This document shows positions 32,020 through 40,980 of a DNA stretch of 64,000 bases, piece after piece. This DNA is from Endozoicomonas elysicola (lineage in GTDB: Bacteria; Pseudomonadota; Gammaproteobacteria; Pseudomonadales; Endozoicomonadaceae). The stretch spans positions 1,083,400 to 1,147,399 of the forward strand of contig NZ_JOJP01000001.1 of NCBI RefSeq assembly GCF_000710775.1, read 5' to 3'. Within the stretch, counting starts at the first letter, position 1. The number at the start of each line of letters is the position of its first letter. The position numbers were made by a program, and so were the translations under genes. The notes below the pieces were generated by a model. It was not told the origin of the DNA. It was given only the letters and a program-made list of their open reading frames with translations, and ran no database searches.

Positions 32020-33162
32020 GTGGATAAGTTATTCACCATTTTCTGGCAGTTTTTCCTGCTGGGCTGGACCAGTTTTGGAGGCCCAGCCGCCCATATTGGG
32101 TATTTCCGCAATACGTTCGTTGAGAAACGCAAGTGGTTAACGGATGTTGAGTATTCTCAGCTGATTGCCCTTAGCCAGTTTTTACCGGGACCCGGTTCCA
32201 GCCAGATTGGCTTTGCCCTGGGTTACCAGCGGGCAGGGCTGCTGGGTGGAGTGGCTGCATTTGTTGGTTTTACTTTACCTTCGTTTTCGATTTTGCTGGC
32301 GGTAGCCATGAGCAGTCAGCTGTTCCTGTCTGCTGACTGGTATCAGGGAATTATTGCTGGTCTGAAACTGTTAGCTGTTGTGGTCGTCGCAGATGCCACT
32401 CTGCAGATGTTTCGTTCCTTCTGTAAAAGTCAGCTGACCATCAGCCTGTGTGTATTCAGTGCAGCGCTGCTGCTGGTTTTTCCCGGCGTATTTGTGCAGA
32501 TGGCCATTCTGGTGGCCGCGGCGTTGATTGGTTATCGCTGGTTACCAGGCAATGAAGAGAGTCAGGCTAAGTGTCGTTTTGTTTTCTGGCCGTTAATTCT
32601 GTTTGCCATTTTATTGTTTGGCTTGCCCCTACTCGCAGATTATTCACCATTGGCCAGGGTGGTCAGTGACTTCTTTCAGGCAGGCAGTATGGTCTTTGGC
32701 GGTGGTCATGTGGTTCTGCCTCTACTGCAGAGCACAACAGAAGGCATGATCAGTACGGATACATTCCTGACCGGGTATGCAGCAGCCCAGGCTGTTCCTG
32801 GTCCAATGTTTACCCTGGCCACATATCTCGGATATTTTGCTTCTGAATCTACTCCGATACTGGGTGCTGTTGCGGCAACACTGGCTATTTTTTTGCCGGG
32901 TTTCCTGCTGGTGATCGGTGTTTTGCCTGCCTGGCAGGCTCTGGCTGGACGGGCACGGATTGCAGGAGCCGTTGCCGGTATTAATGCTTCTGTTGTTGGC
33001 TTGTTGTTATCTGCCCTTTATTCACCGGTGTTCACTTCCGCTGTTTATTCAGCGATGGATATGGCGCTGGTTCTGATTGGCTGTTTCCTGTTGCGTGCCA
33101 TGAAGCTTTCAGTCTTCTGGCTGGTATTGATGTTTATTGGGGTAGGAGTAGTGCTTTTATAA
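32020..33162 (+). CDS. Chromate transporter (CHR/ChrA) family membrane protein
   Basis: About 380 residues with ten or so membrane helices in two homologous halves. The first half has FFLLGWTSFGGPAAHIGYF and LSQFLPGPGSSQIGFALGY. The second has AGSMVFGGGHVVLPLL and AAQAVPGPMFTLATYLGYF. The paired GGPxxH and PGP motifs are the CHR family signature. Bidomain members expel chromate by proton motive force, but many family members are of unknown anion specificity, so chromate resistance is not certain. GTG 32020 is preceded by GGTAAG; a TTG at 32014 is the alternative. The stop overlaps the convergent neighbour within TTATAA. Confidence 0.9.
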   Translation: MDKLFTIFWQFFLLGWTSFGGPAAHIGYFRNTFVEKRKWLTDVEYSQLIALSQFLPGPGSSQIGFALGYQRAGLLGGVAAFVGFTLPSFSILLAVAMSSQLFLSADWYQGIIAGLKLLAVVVVADATLQMFRSFCKSQLTISLCVFSAALLLVFPGVFVQMAILVAAALIGYRWLPGNEESQAKCRFVFWPLILFAILLFGLPLLADYSPLARVVSDFFQAGSMVFGGGHVVLPLLQSTTEGMISTDTFLTGYAAAQAVPGPMFTLATYLGYFASESTPILGAVAATLAIFLPGFLLVIGVLPAWQALAGRARIAGAVAGINASVVGLLLSALYSPVFTSAVYSAMDMALVLIGCFLLRAMKLSVFWLVLMFIGVGVVLL

Positions 33163-34113
33163 TGATTCAGCATCAGAACTAAAAGTCATCATAGCCAGTT
33201 TTGCTGTCATTGACGTTGATGACTCTTGGTACAGACAATCGGACTCTGGGGGCGTAGTTCCTTTATCTTTGGATGAAGACAGGTGAAAACGGGGCTGGTA
33301 ATCAGCCGTGACTTCATCTAGCTCTTCGCTATTGCCTGCAAAGACTATAGTCATCTTATCGGGTGTTAGTGGGACGTTAATCCTCTGTGAATTTTGCAGG
33401 TCATCAGTTGCATAAAGATGTGCGTCGAGTAATGGGTCTTTGACTTCCCTAATGCCTGTTCCATTTTTTAAACTCACGATTTTATTTATTAACTGGTATC
33501 TCTGTTCAAGCCTTTTAAGCCCTCTATTTGTATCTGACAGCTCCTTCTCTCGCTTTGGCCGCTTTATAGATGGACTATCAAGTTTTTCACTGGGTGACTG
33601 AGTCGATAGTTTTCTTTTTGATGGGGTAGGCCCTCGTTTATGTTTCGTCTGAGATATTTTCTTTATTCTACTATTGGTATCAACAACTGCAGTTATTGCC
33701 GCTGTCAGTATTGCAGAGCGGTTACCTCCGTTGACTGATAATAAGTACGATAACCTTCTGTACGCTAAGGATTCTTTGTCTGAGTGATCTACCATCGATG
33801 ATGTAGTTTTCGCCTTGGCCTCAACATAGGTGCTGTCAGTGGGAGGCGTATACTCATCTGAATGCTGTTCCAAAAAATTTGCTGCTTTGGTGAGTATTTT
33901 TAAAGTGGTTTTCGGTTTATAAGGGGGGAGTTGCTCTCTTAGCTCTGCAAGTTGTGATATTACTTTATCATCGTCGATTGATTCGGCCTGTTTTCCCATG
34001 AAATATGAGTTCACGTGGTGTTGGCTCTCAGTTTGTCCCCATTCATTTATTTGCTTTTCTGCTGAGTGAGCACCTGAAGCATTAGTAGTAAATTTATAAG
34101 TGTAATCATACAT
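33157..34113 (-). CDS. Hypothetical protein with NLS-like basic clusters
   Basis: 318 residues, hydrophilic, no signal peptide or membrane helix. Residues about 50-148 look helical (VISQLAELREQLPPYKPKTT; LSYLLSVNGGNRSAILTAAI). A basic, Ser/Pro-rich linker at 150-190 contains KKISQTKHKRGPTPSKRK and SIKRPKREK, patterns of bipartite and monopartite nuclear-localisation signals. The C-terminal 120 residues are mixed. It lies directly downstream of a larger gene with the same kind of basic clusters and similar AT-rich composition. Secreted effector proteins of host-associated bacteria can look like this, but neither secretion nor nuclear import is shown. Family unknown. Confidence 0.6.
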   Translation of the reverse strand: MYDYTYKFTTNASGAHSAEKQINEWGQTESQHHVNSYFMGKQAESIDDDKVISQLAELREQLPPYKPKTTLKILTKAANFLEQHSDEYTPPTDSTYVEAKAKTTSSMVDHSDKESLAYRRLSYLLSVNGGNRSAILTAAITAVVDTNSRIKKISQTKHKRGPTPSKRKLSTQSPSEKLDSPSIKRPKREKELSDTNRGLKRLEQRYQLINKIVSLKNGTGIREVKDPLLDAHLYATDDLQNSQRINVPLTPDKMTIVFAGNSEELDEVTADYQPRFHLSSSKDKGTTPPESDCLYQESSTSMTAKLAMMTFSSDAESL

Positions 34114-34284
34114 ATAATCAAAATTGAAAGATATTACTCAAGGGGGTGTTATCAATATAATGATTAAAAGGGAATTTAAAAGAATAGAACACTCTAATGC
34201 TCTTATATTTTAATAATATTTTTCCGGAAATTATAAACTAATAGTTATGTTTATTGAAGTTAGGGGGGATAAAGCAAAGTATAA

Positions 34285-36930
34285 CTAAAACCATGGTTGT
34301 GGAAATGGTTGATGGAGTAGGGAATGGTCAGCTTGTTGACTGACTTGATATTGATTTTGATGTTGTAAACCAAATTGATACCCCATTAATGGTTGGGTAT
34401 TTAAATTTATAGAAGGGGCTGTTGCTTGAGTAGCCTCCGCCGAGGAGACTATGGGCTTAATAATAAGGTCAATATAGTTGAGTGGTGGAAACTGTGGGTT
34501 GCTTGACTGGTTATAAAATTGACTATGGATTGCATCTTGAGGTTGCGGAGGCTGATGATGCCAATGAGGCCCTGAAAAACCTGAGCTACCCACCATTTCA
34601 AATTGTTCATTTTTTGCAAAATGCTGTGCAGTGGGTACAGGATGACTATATGCTGCAGAAGGTGTTTGATTTGAGACTGAAGTAATTGTCACTGGTAGAT
34701 CACTTGCATTTGGGTAAGGCGGATTAACGTGCTTGGTTATCAGTTCTGTATGTTCAGGGTACTTGTCATAATATTCCGTGCCAGTTCGTGATATTTCGCT
34801 AACAGAAGATGCTACCGGACGGGTGACATATTTTTGATAGTTGGTTGTAACTGACTGGGCTCCCGGTTGTGTTCTTTGGCAGCTATCCTGACTTGAGCTC
34901 TGGGGCTTGGAATATTGAGTGCCAGTAAATTTCCTTCTGCAGTGATGGTTACTGGCCAAAGAAGATAGTGCACTTGCTGCATTCATTGGAATGGTCGGTG
35001 GTGGTTTGGTGGAAGCCTGTTTCATGGTATTGACTTGCTGGTGACGATCAAAACTCCAAGGTGTACTTGTACTGTCCTCGAATGATGTTGAAGCTTCTGG
35101 GCATGCAGTATCTGAGTCGGGATGACTAGCGGGGGTCATGCACCTGTCTTCACGACTCATTTGCTCAATTATTTCTTCTAAATCATCTAAGAGGTATTCA
35201 TCTGTATCGACTTGGGAAAGACTTGGAATTGAAGTGCTAAGTTTTGGTAAGCAACCCCGGTCTTGAGGATCTTGTGTTCCTGTTTTCTCCAGAGCTGGTA
35301 ACGATCGATTTTTGTTCCATACAGCGGTATGTGCTGATGACGCAGTTTGTGCTCTCTGGGTTTTAGACATAATGGTACTTGAATTGAATATTTCTAACTC
35401 ATGATGCCTGGTTTCTTTTGGGGGGTAGGTTAGTGAAATACCGCTATCAGGTGTCCTGCATTCAAGTTCTCGTAATTGCAGACGCAAGTTTGATGTCCCC
35501 CTAAGGTCCATTAATGATATTTTTGATCGGGAGGGACAAACAGGTTCTGTTTCGGGATAAGTGTAATCTGGCTTTGGAGTTAATTGTTTTTGTGATCCAT
35601 AATCGCTTTCATTGCCGAATATGCTTTGCTCAATGTCACCTGTAGTGGATTCGTTGTCACTGGTATCTGATGGTTCTGATTGAGACTTGGGCATTGCGAG
35701 ATATGGGTTTCTAGAAGTACTCGGAAATATACCTTTTTCCTCTTTTTGATATTGAATAGTTTGCTCATTCGGTGGACCAGTATTGGTTTCATTAGAATTA
35801 TTAGACTCTTGTTCTTCTGTTTTTAGCGTATTTTTTGAGCCTGGGCATTCTTTTTCTTCCTGTGAGGATACGGTAGGAAATACCTTACTTTTTGGCACTG
35901 ATGCTGTTGAAATAGGCCTTTCCTGGCTTTTCGTTGTCATTGATTTCCTTTTATGGTTGTCTACCAATTCTATTGGTAAAACTTCAGGGCTTGATGATTC
36001 GTATGCTGGGTTAAATAATGAAGGGCTGTGTTCTGATGGCTCGTGTGACGGAGAATTTATTCTTCTTTTTCCACTTACTGTCAGCCCGTCTTTAAGATAT
36101 TGAGATTGATCGCCAGTTCCAGGTTTTGTTTCTTTTTGTTCAGAAGCCTCAGCTTCTACAGTTAGTAGCCTAGGAGGCTCTCTGTGTGCAGAATAAGTCC
36201 AGGTGATGTTTTCCGGTTGATCAATGAGGGCGCTTGCTGGTGTCTCTTCAATTTGCCATTCAGCAGACTTGGTTGGCTGAATAGCCGTTTTTACCGTCGT
36301 TTCTTTTTTTTCAGTATTAGGTTTAGGGCATTTGAAACTTTCTGGATAAAAAATTCCTTTAGATACCACTTTATCTTCAAACTTTTTTGGCCGTAATAAT
36401 GATTTCCGCTTATATAGTGTTCTTTTCAGGTCTTCCAATTCCTCTGCTGTTCTCTCTAGTGTCAAGCCTTCTTCACATTTGGTTTGTATGCTCCGCCTTT
36501 TTGAATAAAACCTATCCCAAATGTTATCCACTTCATTCTCTCGCAGTTCTCTTACTTTCTCGAAAGCAGCTTTGAAAATGGTTTCACAGACCAGTGTTTT
36601 CTTACCAAATAACATATTGGATAGCTCAAGAATTGCGGTCTCTTCTTCAGATATATAGTCTTGGAATGTTCTACATGTTGGTGTTTCGCAAGTTGAAGGT
36701 GGCTCTGGTGTGGAATAAAATAATCTTTCTTTTGGGTTAAGATAGCTTATAGTTCTATTGAGTATGCTTATATTGCTATCTGGAGATGGCGCATTAAGAA
36801 AACCTCTTATTTTCTGTAAGTAAGTTGCAGACGCAGTATCGATTTTTAATGGTTTGACGTCCTCATTCTTAGGCTTCTTAGGATGAGGGGTATTAGGCGT
36901 GCTTTTTCGTTTTTTTTTATTTGGCTTCAT
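34285..36930 (-). CDS. Large Ser/Thr/Pro-rich, probably disordered protein with N-terminal NLS-like cluster
   Basis: 881 residues from ATG 36930; an in-frame TTG at 37059 could add 43. The protein opens with MKPNKKKRKSTPNTPHPKKP, a basic cluster like a bipartite nuclear-localisation signal. A short ordered helical part (about 30-190, with LEDLKRTLYKRKSLLRPKKF) precedes a very long low-complexity region rich in Ser, Thr, Pro, Gln and Glu. The Gln/Tyr/Pro-rich C-terminus includes GYQFGLQHQNQYQVSQQ. No signal peptide, membrane helix or enzyme motif is seen. Such composition is rare in bacterial housekeeping proteins and common in transcription-factor-like or effector proteins. It is AT-rich and next to the 318-residue NLS-like gene. 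Function unknown. Confidence 0.65.
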   Translation of the reverse strand: MKPNKKKRKSTPNTPHPKKPKNEDVKPLKIDTASATYLQKIRGFLNAPSPDSNISILNRTISYLNPKERLFYSTPEPPSTCETPTCRTFQDYISEEETAILELSNMLFGKKTLVCETIFKAAFEKVRELRENEVDNIWDRFYSKRRSIQTKCEEGLTLERTAEELEDLKRTLYKRKSLLRPKKFEDKVVSKGIFYPESFKCPKPNTEKKETTVKTAIQPTKSAEWQIEETPASALIDQPENITWTYSAHREPPRLLTVEAEASEQKETKPGTGDQSQYLKDGLTVSGKRRINSPSHEPSEHSPSLFNPAYESSSPEVLPIELVDNHKRKSMTTKSQERPISTASVPKSKVFPTVSSQEEKECPGSKNTLKTEEQESNNSNETNTGPPNEQTIQYQKEEKGIFPSTSRNPYLAMPKSQSEPSDTSDNESTTGDIEQSIFGNESDYGSQKQLTPKPDYTYPETEPVCPSRSKISLMDLRGTSNLRLQLRELECRTPDSGISLTYPPKETRHHELEIFNSSTIMSKTQRAQTASSAHTAVWNKNRSLPALEKTGTQDPQDRGCLPKLSTSIPSLSQVDTDEYLLDDLEEIIEQMSREDRCMTPASHPDSDTACPEASTSFEDSTSTPWSFDRHQQVNTMKQASTKPPPTIPMNAASALSSLASNHHCRRKFTGTQYSKPQSSSQDSCQRTQPGAQSVTTNYQKYVTRPVASSVSEISRTGTEYYDKYPEHTELITKHVNPPYPNASDLPVTITSVSNQTPSAAYSHPVPTAQHFAKNEQFEMVGSSGFSGPHWHHQPPQPQDAIHSQFYNQSSNPQFPPLNYIDLIIKPIVSSAEATQATAPSINLNTQPLMGYQFGLQHQNQYQVSQQADHSLLHQPFPQPWF

Positions 36931-37235
36931 TCTTTCTTCTGAAGCAATGGTATCTGAACTATCAATATCACCTGGTTTTTGTAGACAAGTATTGTTTTGT
37001 TGGGTGAGAAATACTTGCTGACCAGAAACATACCCAAACACAAATGAACACCTATTCAATAGAGGTTTTATACATGCTTATATGACAGGTATTTATGTAT
37101 GTTAGTTCAGACATCTGCAGAGCTTTTTATACAATTTCGGATTTTTCTATTACCAACTACTGTTCGTGATTGTACTTCAGTAACACAAACAGCATCATGT
37201 TCGACTCATGTCGGACATGAGTATAGACAGCTCAA
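36931..37235 (+). other. Divergent intergenic region with operator-like palindrome
   Basis: About 300 bases between the large disordered protein (minus) and a LysR gene (plus). The left part may belong to an extended N-terminus of the disordered protein. The right part contains the 19-base palindrome at 37204-37222. No other gene. Confidence 0.35.
37204..37222. promoter_or_regulatory. 19-bp perfect palindrome upstream of a LysR gene
   Basis: ACTCATGTC-G-GACATGAGT is a perfect 9-base inverted repeat around one base. It ends 13 bases before the LysR start codon, so occupancy would block transcription or translation initiation. Autorepression is the simplest reading. Confidence 0.55.
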
Positions 37236-38177
37236 ATGACCAAGCCTTTAAAACAGAATCTTTCCCGAATCGACCTGAACCTCCTGACCGCTCTGGAAGC
37301 TCTGCTGGAAGAACGCAGTGTCACCAGAGCCGCATCACGCCTGTTTATCGGTCAGCCTGCCATGAGTCATCATTTGAACCGGCTCAGAGAACTTTTCGAT
37401 GATCCTTTACTGGTCCGGCAGGGCAGTCAGATGAAACTGACACGGCGAGCAAAAGAGCTTGCCCCCAAGGTTAAAAAGATACTGGATCAGGTTCGTAATG
37501 ACCTGTTACTTGTGCAGGAATTTGACCCGGCCAGTTTTGATGGACACCTGAACATTGGACTGACCGACTATGCAGAGTCGCTGTATGCTGAGGTGATTGT
37601 TCAGGCTTTATTACAAAGTTCGCCAAACTGTACCGTCAGTTTTATTCTGGTGGATCGGGACAGCGCGTTTACCCTGTTTCGTAATGGTAGACTTGACCTG
37701 GCTATTGGCAGCCTTGGGGATGGTCCGAATGAGCTTGCTGTGGATAAGCTCTATACCGAAAAACACGTTTGCCTGTTTGATAATGAACGGCTTCAGTTGG
37801 GTATACCGCTCTCCTATGATGATTTTCTCTCGGTTGACCACGCACTTATTAACAATACGGGGAATGTGAAAGGCGTAGTGGATGACTTGCTGGCTCAACG
37901 TGGTGATCGAAGAAAAGTTCGTGTGACCTGCGGGCGTTTCACCTCATTATTACGTTTGCTTCCAGAGCAGCCGCTGATCAGTGTGGTGCCTCAGGTTCTG
38001 GCCGCACTGGGTCGTCCTGACCAGGGGTTGACCATGTCTCCCTGCCCGGTGCCCGTACCGGATTTTGATATCTACGTTGCCTGGCGTAAGGAAGATAATG
38101 ATGCGCCGGTGCTTCAGTGGCTCAGGGAACTGGTGGCTGGTACGGTGAAACAGCGAAGGCTTTCAATACTGCCATAA
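37236..38177 (+). CDS. LysR-family transcriptional regulator
   Basis: 313 residues. RIDLNLLTALEALLEERSVT, then RAASRLFIGQPAMSHHLNRL and FDDPLLVRQGSQMKLT, form a NodD/NahR-subgroup-like DNA-binding domain. The ligand domain spans about 100-300 (HLNIGLTDYAESLYAEV onward). It lies immediately upstream of an amidohydrolase gene on the same strand (75-base gap), which it may regulate. A palindrome sits just before the start. Confidence 0.92.
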   Translation: MTKPLKQNLSRIDLNLLTALEALLEERSVTRAASRLFIGQPAMSHHLNRLRELFDDPLLVRQGSQMKLTRRAKELAPKVKKILDQVRNDLLLVQEFDPASFDGHLNIGLTDYAESLYAEVIVQALLQSSPNCTVSFILVDRDSAFTLFRNGRLDLAIGSLGDGPNELAVDKLYTEKHVCLFDNERLQLGIPLSYDDFLSVDHALINNTGNVKGVVDDLLAQRGDRRKVRVTCGRFTSLLRLLPEQPLISVVPQVLAALGRPDQGLTMSPCPVPVPDFDIYVAWRKEDNDAPVLQWLRELVAGTVKQRRLSILP

Positions 38178-38252
38178 ACCCTGGCGATATGAGCTCCTGA
38201 CCTCTGACCTATACTAGAAGGCTAATAACAAGCCCAGCAGAGGAGAGTGCAT

Positions 38253-39479
38253 TTGGCAAACATTCGAATAATCAATGCCCATATTCTGGATGTCGTCCAA
38301 GGTTCCCTGTTGCCAAAACAGTGCCTCCTTATCAAGGATGGCCTTATAGAAGCTGTTGGTAATGACCTGCCCGAAGAGCCTGTAGATATGACACTGGATG
38401 CGGCGGGTCGCGTGGTCATGCCGGGGCTGTGTGATGCCCATGTGCATATTACTGCTGGTACCCCAGATTTTGTGGCATTGCGCCATTGGCCTCCCTCCTA
38501 TGTGACAGCCCATGCCAAACATATTCTGGAAGGCATGTTGATGCGCGGTTTCACCACGGTACGTGATGCCGGTGGAGCCGATTTTGGTTATGCTCAGGCC
38601 ATCGAGGAAGGCCTGCTTACAGGGCCCCGCCTGCTGTTTTGTGGCCATGCCCTTTCCCAGACCGGAGGCCATGGTGATATGCGCCTTCCGGGCGATAACC
38701 AGACGGATCACTGCTTTTGCTGTGCTGGTCTTGGCAAAGTCTGTGATGGTGTTGCCGAGGTTCGAAAAGCTTGCCGGGATGAAATCCGCAAGGGGGCCCA
38801 TCAGATTAAATTGATGGTATCCGGTGGTGTGGCATCACCCACGGATCGAATTGACAGTACCCAGTTTGCAGAAGATGAAATTCGGGCAGCTGTTGAGGAA
38901 ACTGAAGCCGCCAATATCTATGTGATGGCTCATGCCTATACCAATCGAGCCATTAAGCGTGCCCTGGAGGCCGGAGTCCGCTCTATTGAACATGGCAATT
39001 TGATTGAGTCTGATGGCATCGAACTGCTGAAAAAGAAAGGCGCTTTTCTTGTACCCACTCTATCAACCTATGACCAGCTTGCACTGAGAGGTGTTGAAGC
39101 GGGAATGCCAGAAGCGTTGCAGAAGAAAGTCTACAGTGTTTTGGATGCAGGCCTGCAGGCGTTGGAGGCAGCCTGGCTGGCGGATGCGAATATTGTCTTC
39201 GGTACCGATTTGCTGGGCAGTATGCATGACGCTCAGTTAAAAGAGTTCGCTATACGTGGTGAAATCATTCCACCAGACGAGTTGATCCGGTCGGCGACAG
39301 TGAAAGCGGCTGAGCTCTTTAACCTCTCTGGACAGATCGGTGTGCTGGCAAAAGGTTATCGGGCGGATCTACTGATAGTGGATGGAAATCCGCTGGATGA
39401 TCCTGGTGTTCTGCAACAGCCTGAGAAGTACCTGAAACTCATTATGAAAGACGGCAGGATTTATAAAAATCAGCTGTAG
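38253..39479 (+). CDS. Amidohydrolase, imidazolonepropionase/Xaa-Pro-dipeptidase-like subgroup
   Basis: 408 residues from TTG 38253, chosen because AGGAGAG at 38241-38247 is ideally spaced and the product then starts MANIRIINAHILDV as in the family; GTG 38247 overlaps that site. The binuclear metal site is visible: DAHVHIT (57-63), Lys in IKLMVSGGVASP, His in VMAHAYTN, His in SIEHGNLIE, and Asp in VFGTDLLGS. ADLLIVDGNPLDD near the end is the standard amidohydrolase closing motif. Related enzymes hydrolyse N-acyl amino acids, Xaa-Pro dipeptides or cyclic amides; specificity unknown. It follows a LysR gene. Cytosolic. Confidence 0.9.
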   Translation: MANIRIINAHILDVVQGSLLPKQCLLIKDGLIEAVGNDLPEEPVDMTLDAAGRVVMPGLCDAHVHITAGTPDFVALRHWPPSYVTAHAKHILEGMLMRGFTTVRDAGGADFGYAQAIEEGLLTGPRLLFCGHALSQTGGHGDMRLPGDNQTDHCFCCAGLGKVCDGVAEVRKACRDEIRKGAHQIKLMVSGGVASPTDRIDSTQFAEDEIRAAVEETEAANIYVMAHAYTNRAIKRALEAGVRSIEHGNLIESDGIELLKKKGAFLVPTLSTYDQLALRGVEAGMPEALQKKVYSVLDAGLQALEAAWLADANIVFGTDLLGSMHDAQLKEFAIRGEIIPPDELIRSATVKAAELFNLSGQIGVLAKGYRADLLIVDGNPLDDPGVLQQPEKYLKLIMKDGRIYKNQL

Positions 39480-39526
39480 GGGGGCATAGCGGTTTGCAGA
39501 TAAAGACCTCGTTTTTGTACCACAAA

Positions 39527-39585
39527 GGCACGAAGTCACAGAGAAGTGCTTGTTACTGAATAGCTTTTCTTTGTGTCTTCGTGCC
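39527..39585. repeat. Inverted-repeat hairpin between convergent genes
   Basis: GGCACGAAG (39527-39535) pairs with CTTCGTGCC (39577-39585), extended by CACAGAGAAG against CTTTTCTTTGTG. It lies 47 bases past the amidohydrolase stop and 39 bases past the stop of the convergent gene. There is no T-run, so it may be a REP-type repeat working as a bidirectional mRNA end. I recall CACGAAG-type hairpins as common in gammaproteobacteria. Confidence 0.55.
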
Positions 39586-39624
39586 GCTGTGATGATGACA
39601 GGCTCAGGGTAAACAGTTTATTGT

Positions 39625-40047
39625 TTACTTCTTCTCTTTGGCTTCGATCCGTTCCTTGATCATGTTGTAACGTTCCAGTGGCATACCATTTTTCGCCAGT
39701 TCCATCTCTTTCACCAGAGAGTCATCTTTGGTCACAATAGTCACGTTGTAGCCATCTTTTGTAGAGGTGACTTTGCCTACCTTAACGTTGGGGTTACCCT
39801 GCATGATCAGTCGGGCTTCATTAAGGGTTCTGATTTCATCGGCAGAGAACTCGCGGCTCATGTGCTCTTTGAAATGCTTGCCCTTCATACCACGCTTGCC
39901 ATGCTCTCCTTTCATGGCATGGCTTGAACGGTTGCTCTCCATGCAGTGTCTTCGATCACCACTATCATTGTTATCCCACCAAGCAAAGGCAGAGGAAGCA
40001 GAGAATACAGTGACCAGGGCGGTTGCAATCAGTGTTGTCTTTTTCAT
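39625..40047 (-). CDS. Small periplasmic protein beside a two-component system
   Basis: 140 residues from ATG 40047; the upstream TTG frame is not needed, and GAGG sits nine bases before the ATG. The signal peptide KKTTLIATALVTVFSASSAFA is clear. The mature protein starts WWDNNDSGDRRHCMESNRSS, with a His/Met/Lys-rich stretch (HAMKGEHGKRGMKGKHFKEH), then FSADEIRTLNEARLIMQGNP and a small beta domain. Size, position divergent from an OmpR-type regulator, and Met/His content recall Spy/CpxP-like or metal-binding stress proteins, though the LTxxQ motif of that family is not seen. It is probably a target of the adjacent regulator (inference). Confidence 0.65.
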   Translation of the reverse strand: MKKTTLIATALVTVFSASSAFAWWDNNDSGDRRHCMESNRSSHAMKGEHGKRGMKGKHFKEHMSREFSADEIRTLNEARLIMQGNPNVKVGKVTSTKDGYNVTIVTKDDSLVKEMELAKNGMPLERYNMIKERIEAKEKK

Positions 40048-40170
40048 GGTTCTTGTCCTCAAGGGATCTCATGTTGGTTTGATGAAACCTTGATAGTCAT
40101 TTTTGGTTTCGATGAGCTAATTAAAAACCATGAACTTCTCAGAAGTATCCCCAAGCCATGGGAGTTTGTC

Positions 40171-40190
40171 TCAATTTGTATCAATTGTTC
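40171..40190. promoter_or_regulatory. Tandem direct repeat, candidate OmpR-type regulator box
   Basis: TCAATTTGTA followed immediately by TCAATTGTTC is a direct repeat with 10-base period. Winged-helix regulators of the OmpR/PhoB class bind such head-to-tail half-sites. It lies in the divergent region between the periplasmic protein gene and the response regulator gene. Confidence 0.45.
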
Positions 40191-40263
40191 GCAGCCTATC
40201 CAAAGCAGCAGTACTAAAGCTTTATAATGTTTTGACCGGCAATCTGTAACTGTGTGGAACGCC

Positions 40264-40980
40264 ATGAAAAAACACATTCTTGTGGTTGATGACCACGATG
40301 ACATTCGCGATCTGTTAGGGCGCTACCTGGATCAGCATGGCTATCTTGTTTCTCTGGCCGATGGCGGGGAGGCCATGCGTGGGGTTCTTGAGCGGGAAGC
40401 CATTGATCTTGTGGTTCTGGATATCATGATGCCGGGAGAAGACGGACTGACATTATGTCGATACCTTCAGGAACATGATGGTCCGCCAGTGATCATGCTG
40501 ACCGCCATGAGTGAGGAAGCCGATACCATTGTCGGACTGGAGATGGGAGCCGATGACTACGTCACCAAACCGTTCAGCCCAAGAGAGTTACTGGCACGAA
40601 TCAAGGCAGTTCTGCGTCGTCTGGAGCATGTCTCCGCAAAAGAACCTGCTGCCAGTGATCATTCAGTATTGACGTTTAAGGGCTGGAGCCTGGACGTTCA
40701 TCAACACCAGCTAACCCGGGAGGATGGCTTGCTGGTGGATCTGAGCGCTGCTGAGTTTCGTTTGTTAAAGGTTTTTCTGGAACATTCACGGCAGGTACTG
40801 AGTCGGGATCAGTTGATGGATATGACCAAAGGGCGTGAAGCTCTGCCATTTGACCGGAGCATTGATAACCAGATCAGCCGGTTGAGGAAGAAGGTTGAGA
40901 AAGACCCAAAAAATCCAACACTGATTAAAACCGTCTGGGGTGGGGGATACATGTTTACAGAAGAATCAAAAGCGGTATGA
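40264..40980 (+). CDS. OmpR-family response regulator
   Basis: 238 residues from ATG 40264. The receiver domain (1-115) has the acidic pair DD (9-10), phosphoacceptor Asp53 in LVVLDIMMPGEDG, Thr in MLTAMSE and Lys in YVTKPFSP. The winged helix (about 135-235) has LSAAEFRLLKVFLEHSRQVL, then RSIDNQISRLRKKVE and GGGYMF. It overlaps the kinase gene by the ATGA arrangement, so the two form one operon. Phosphorylation by the downstream kinase is expected; likely targets include the divergent periplasmic gene. Confidence 0.95.
   Translation: MKKHILVVDDHDDIRDLLGRYLDQHGYLVSLADGGEAMRGVLEREAIDLVVLDIMMPGEDGLTLCRYLQEHDGPPVIMLTAMSEEADTIVGLEMGADDYVTKPFSPRELLARIKAVLRRLEHVSAKEPAASDHSVLTFKGWSLDVHQHQLTREDGLLVDLSAAEFRLLKVFLEHSRQVLSRDQLMDMTKGREALPFDRSIDNQISRLRKKVEKDPKNPTLIKTVWGGGYMFTEESKAV

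Noticed and set aside
39527-39585. Intrinsic terminator for the amidohydrolase gene
   Set aside because: The stem is strong but no T-run follows on either strand, so I list it as a repeat/hairpin instead.
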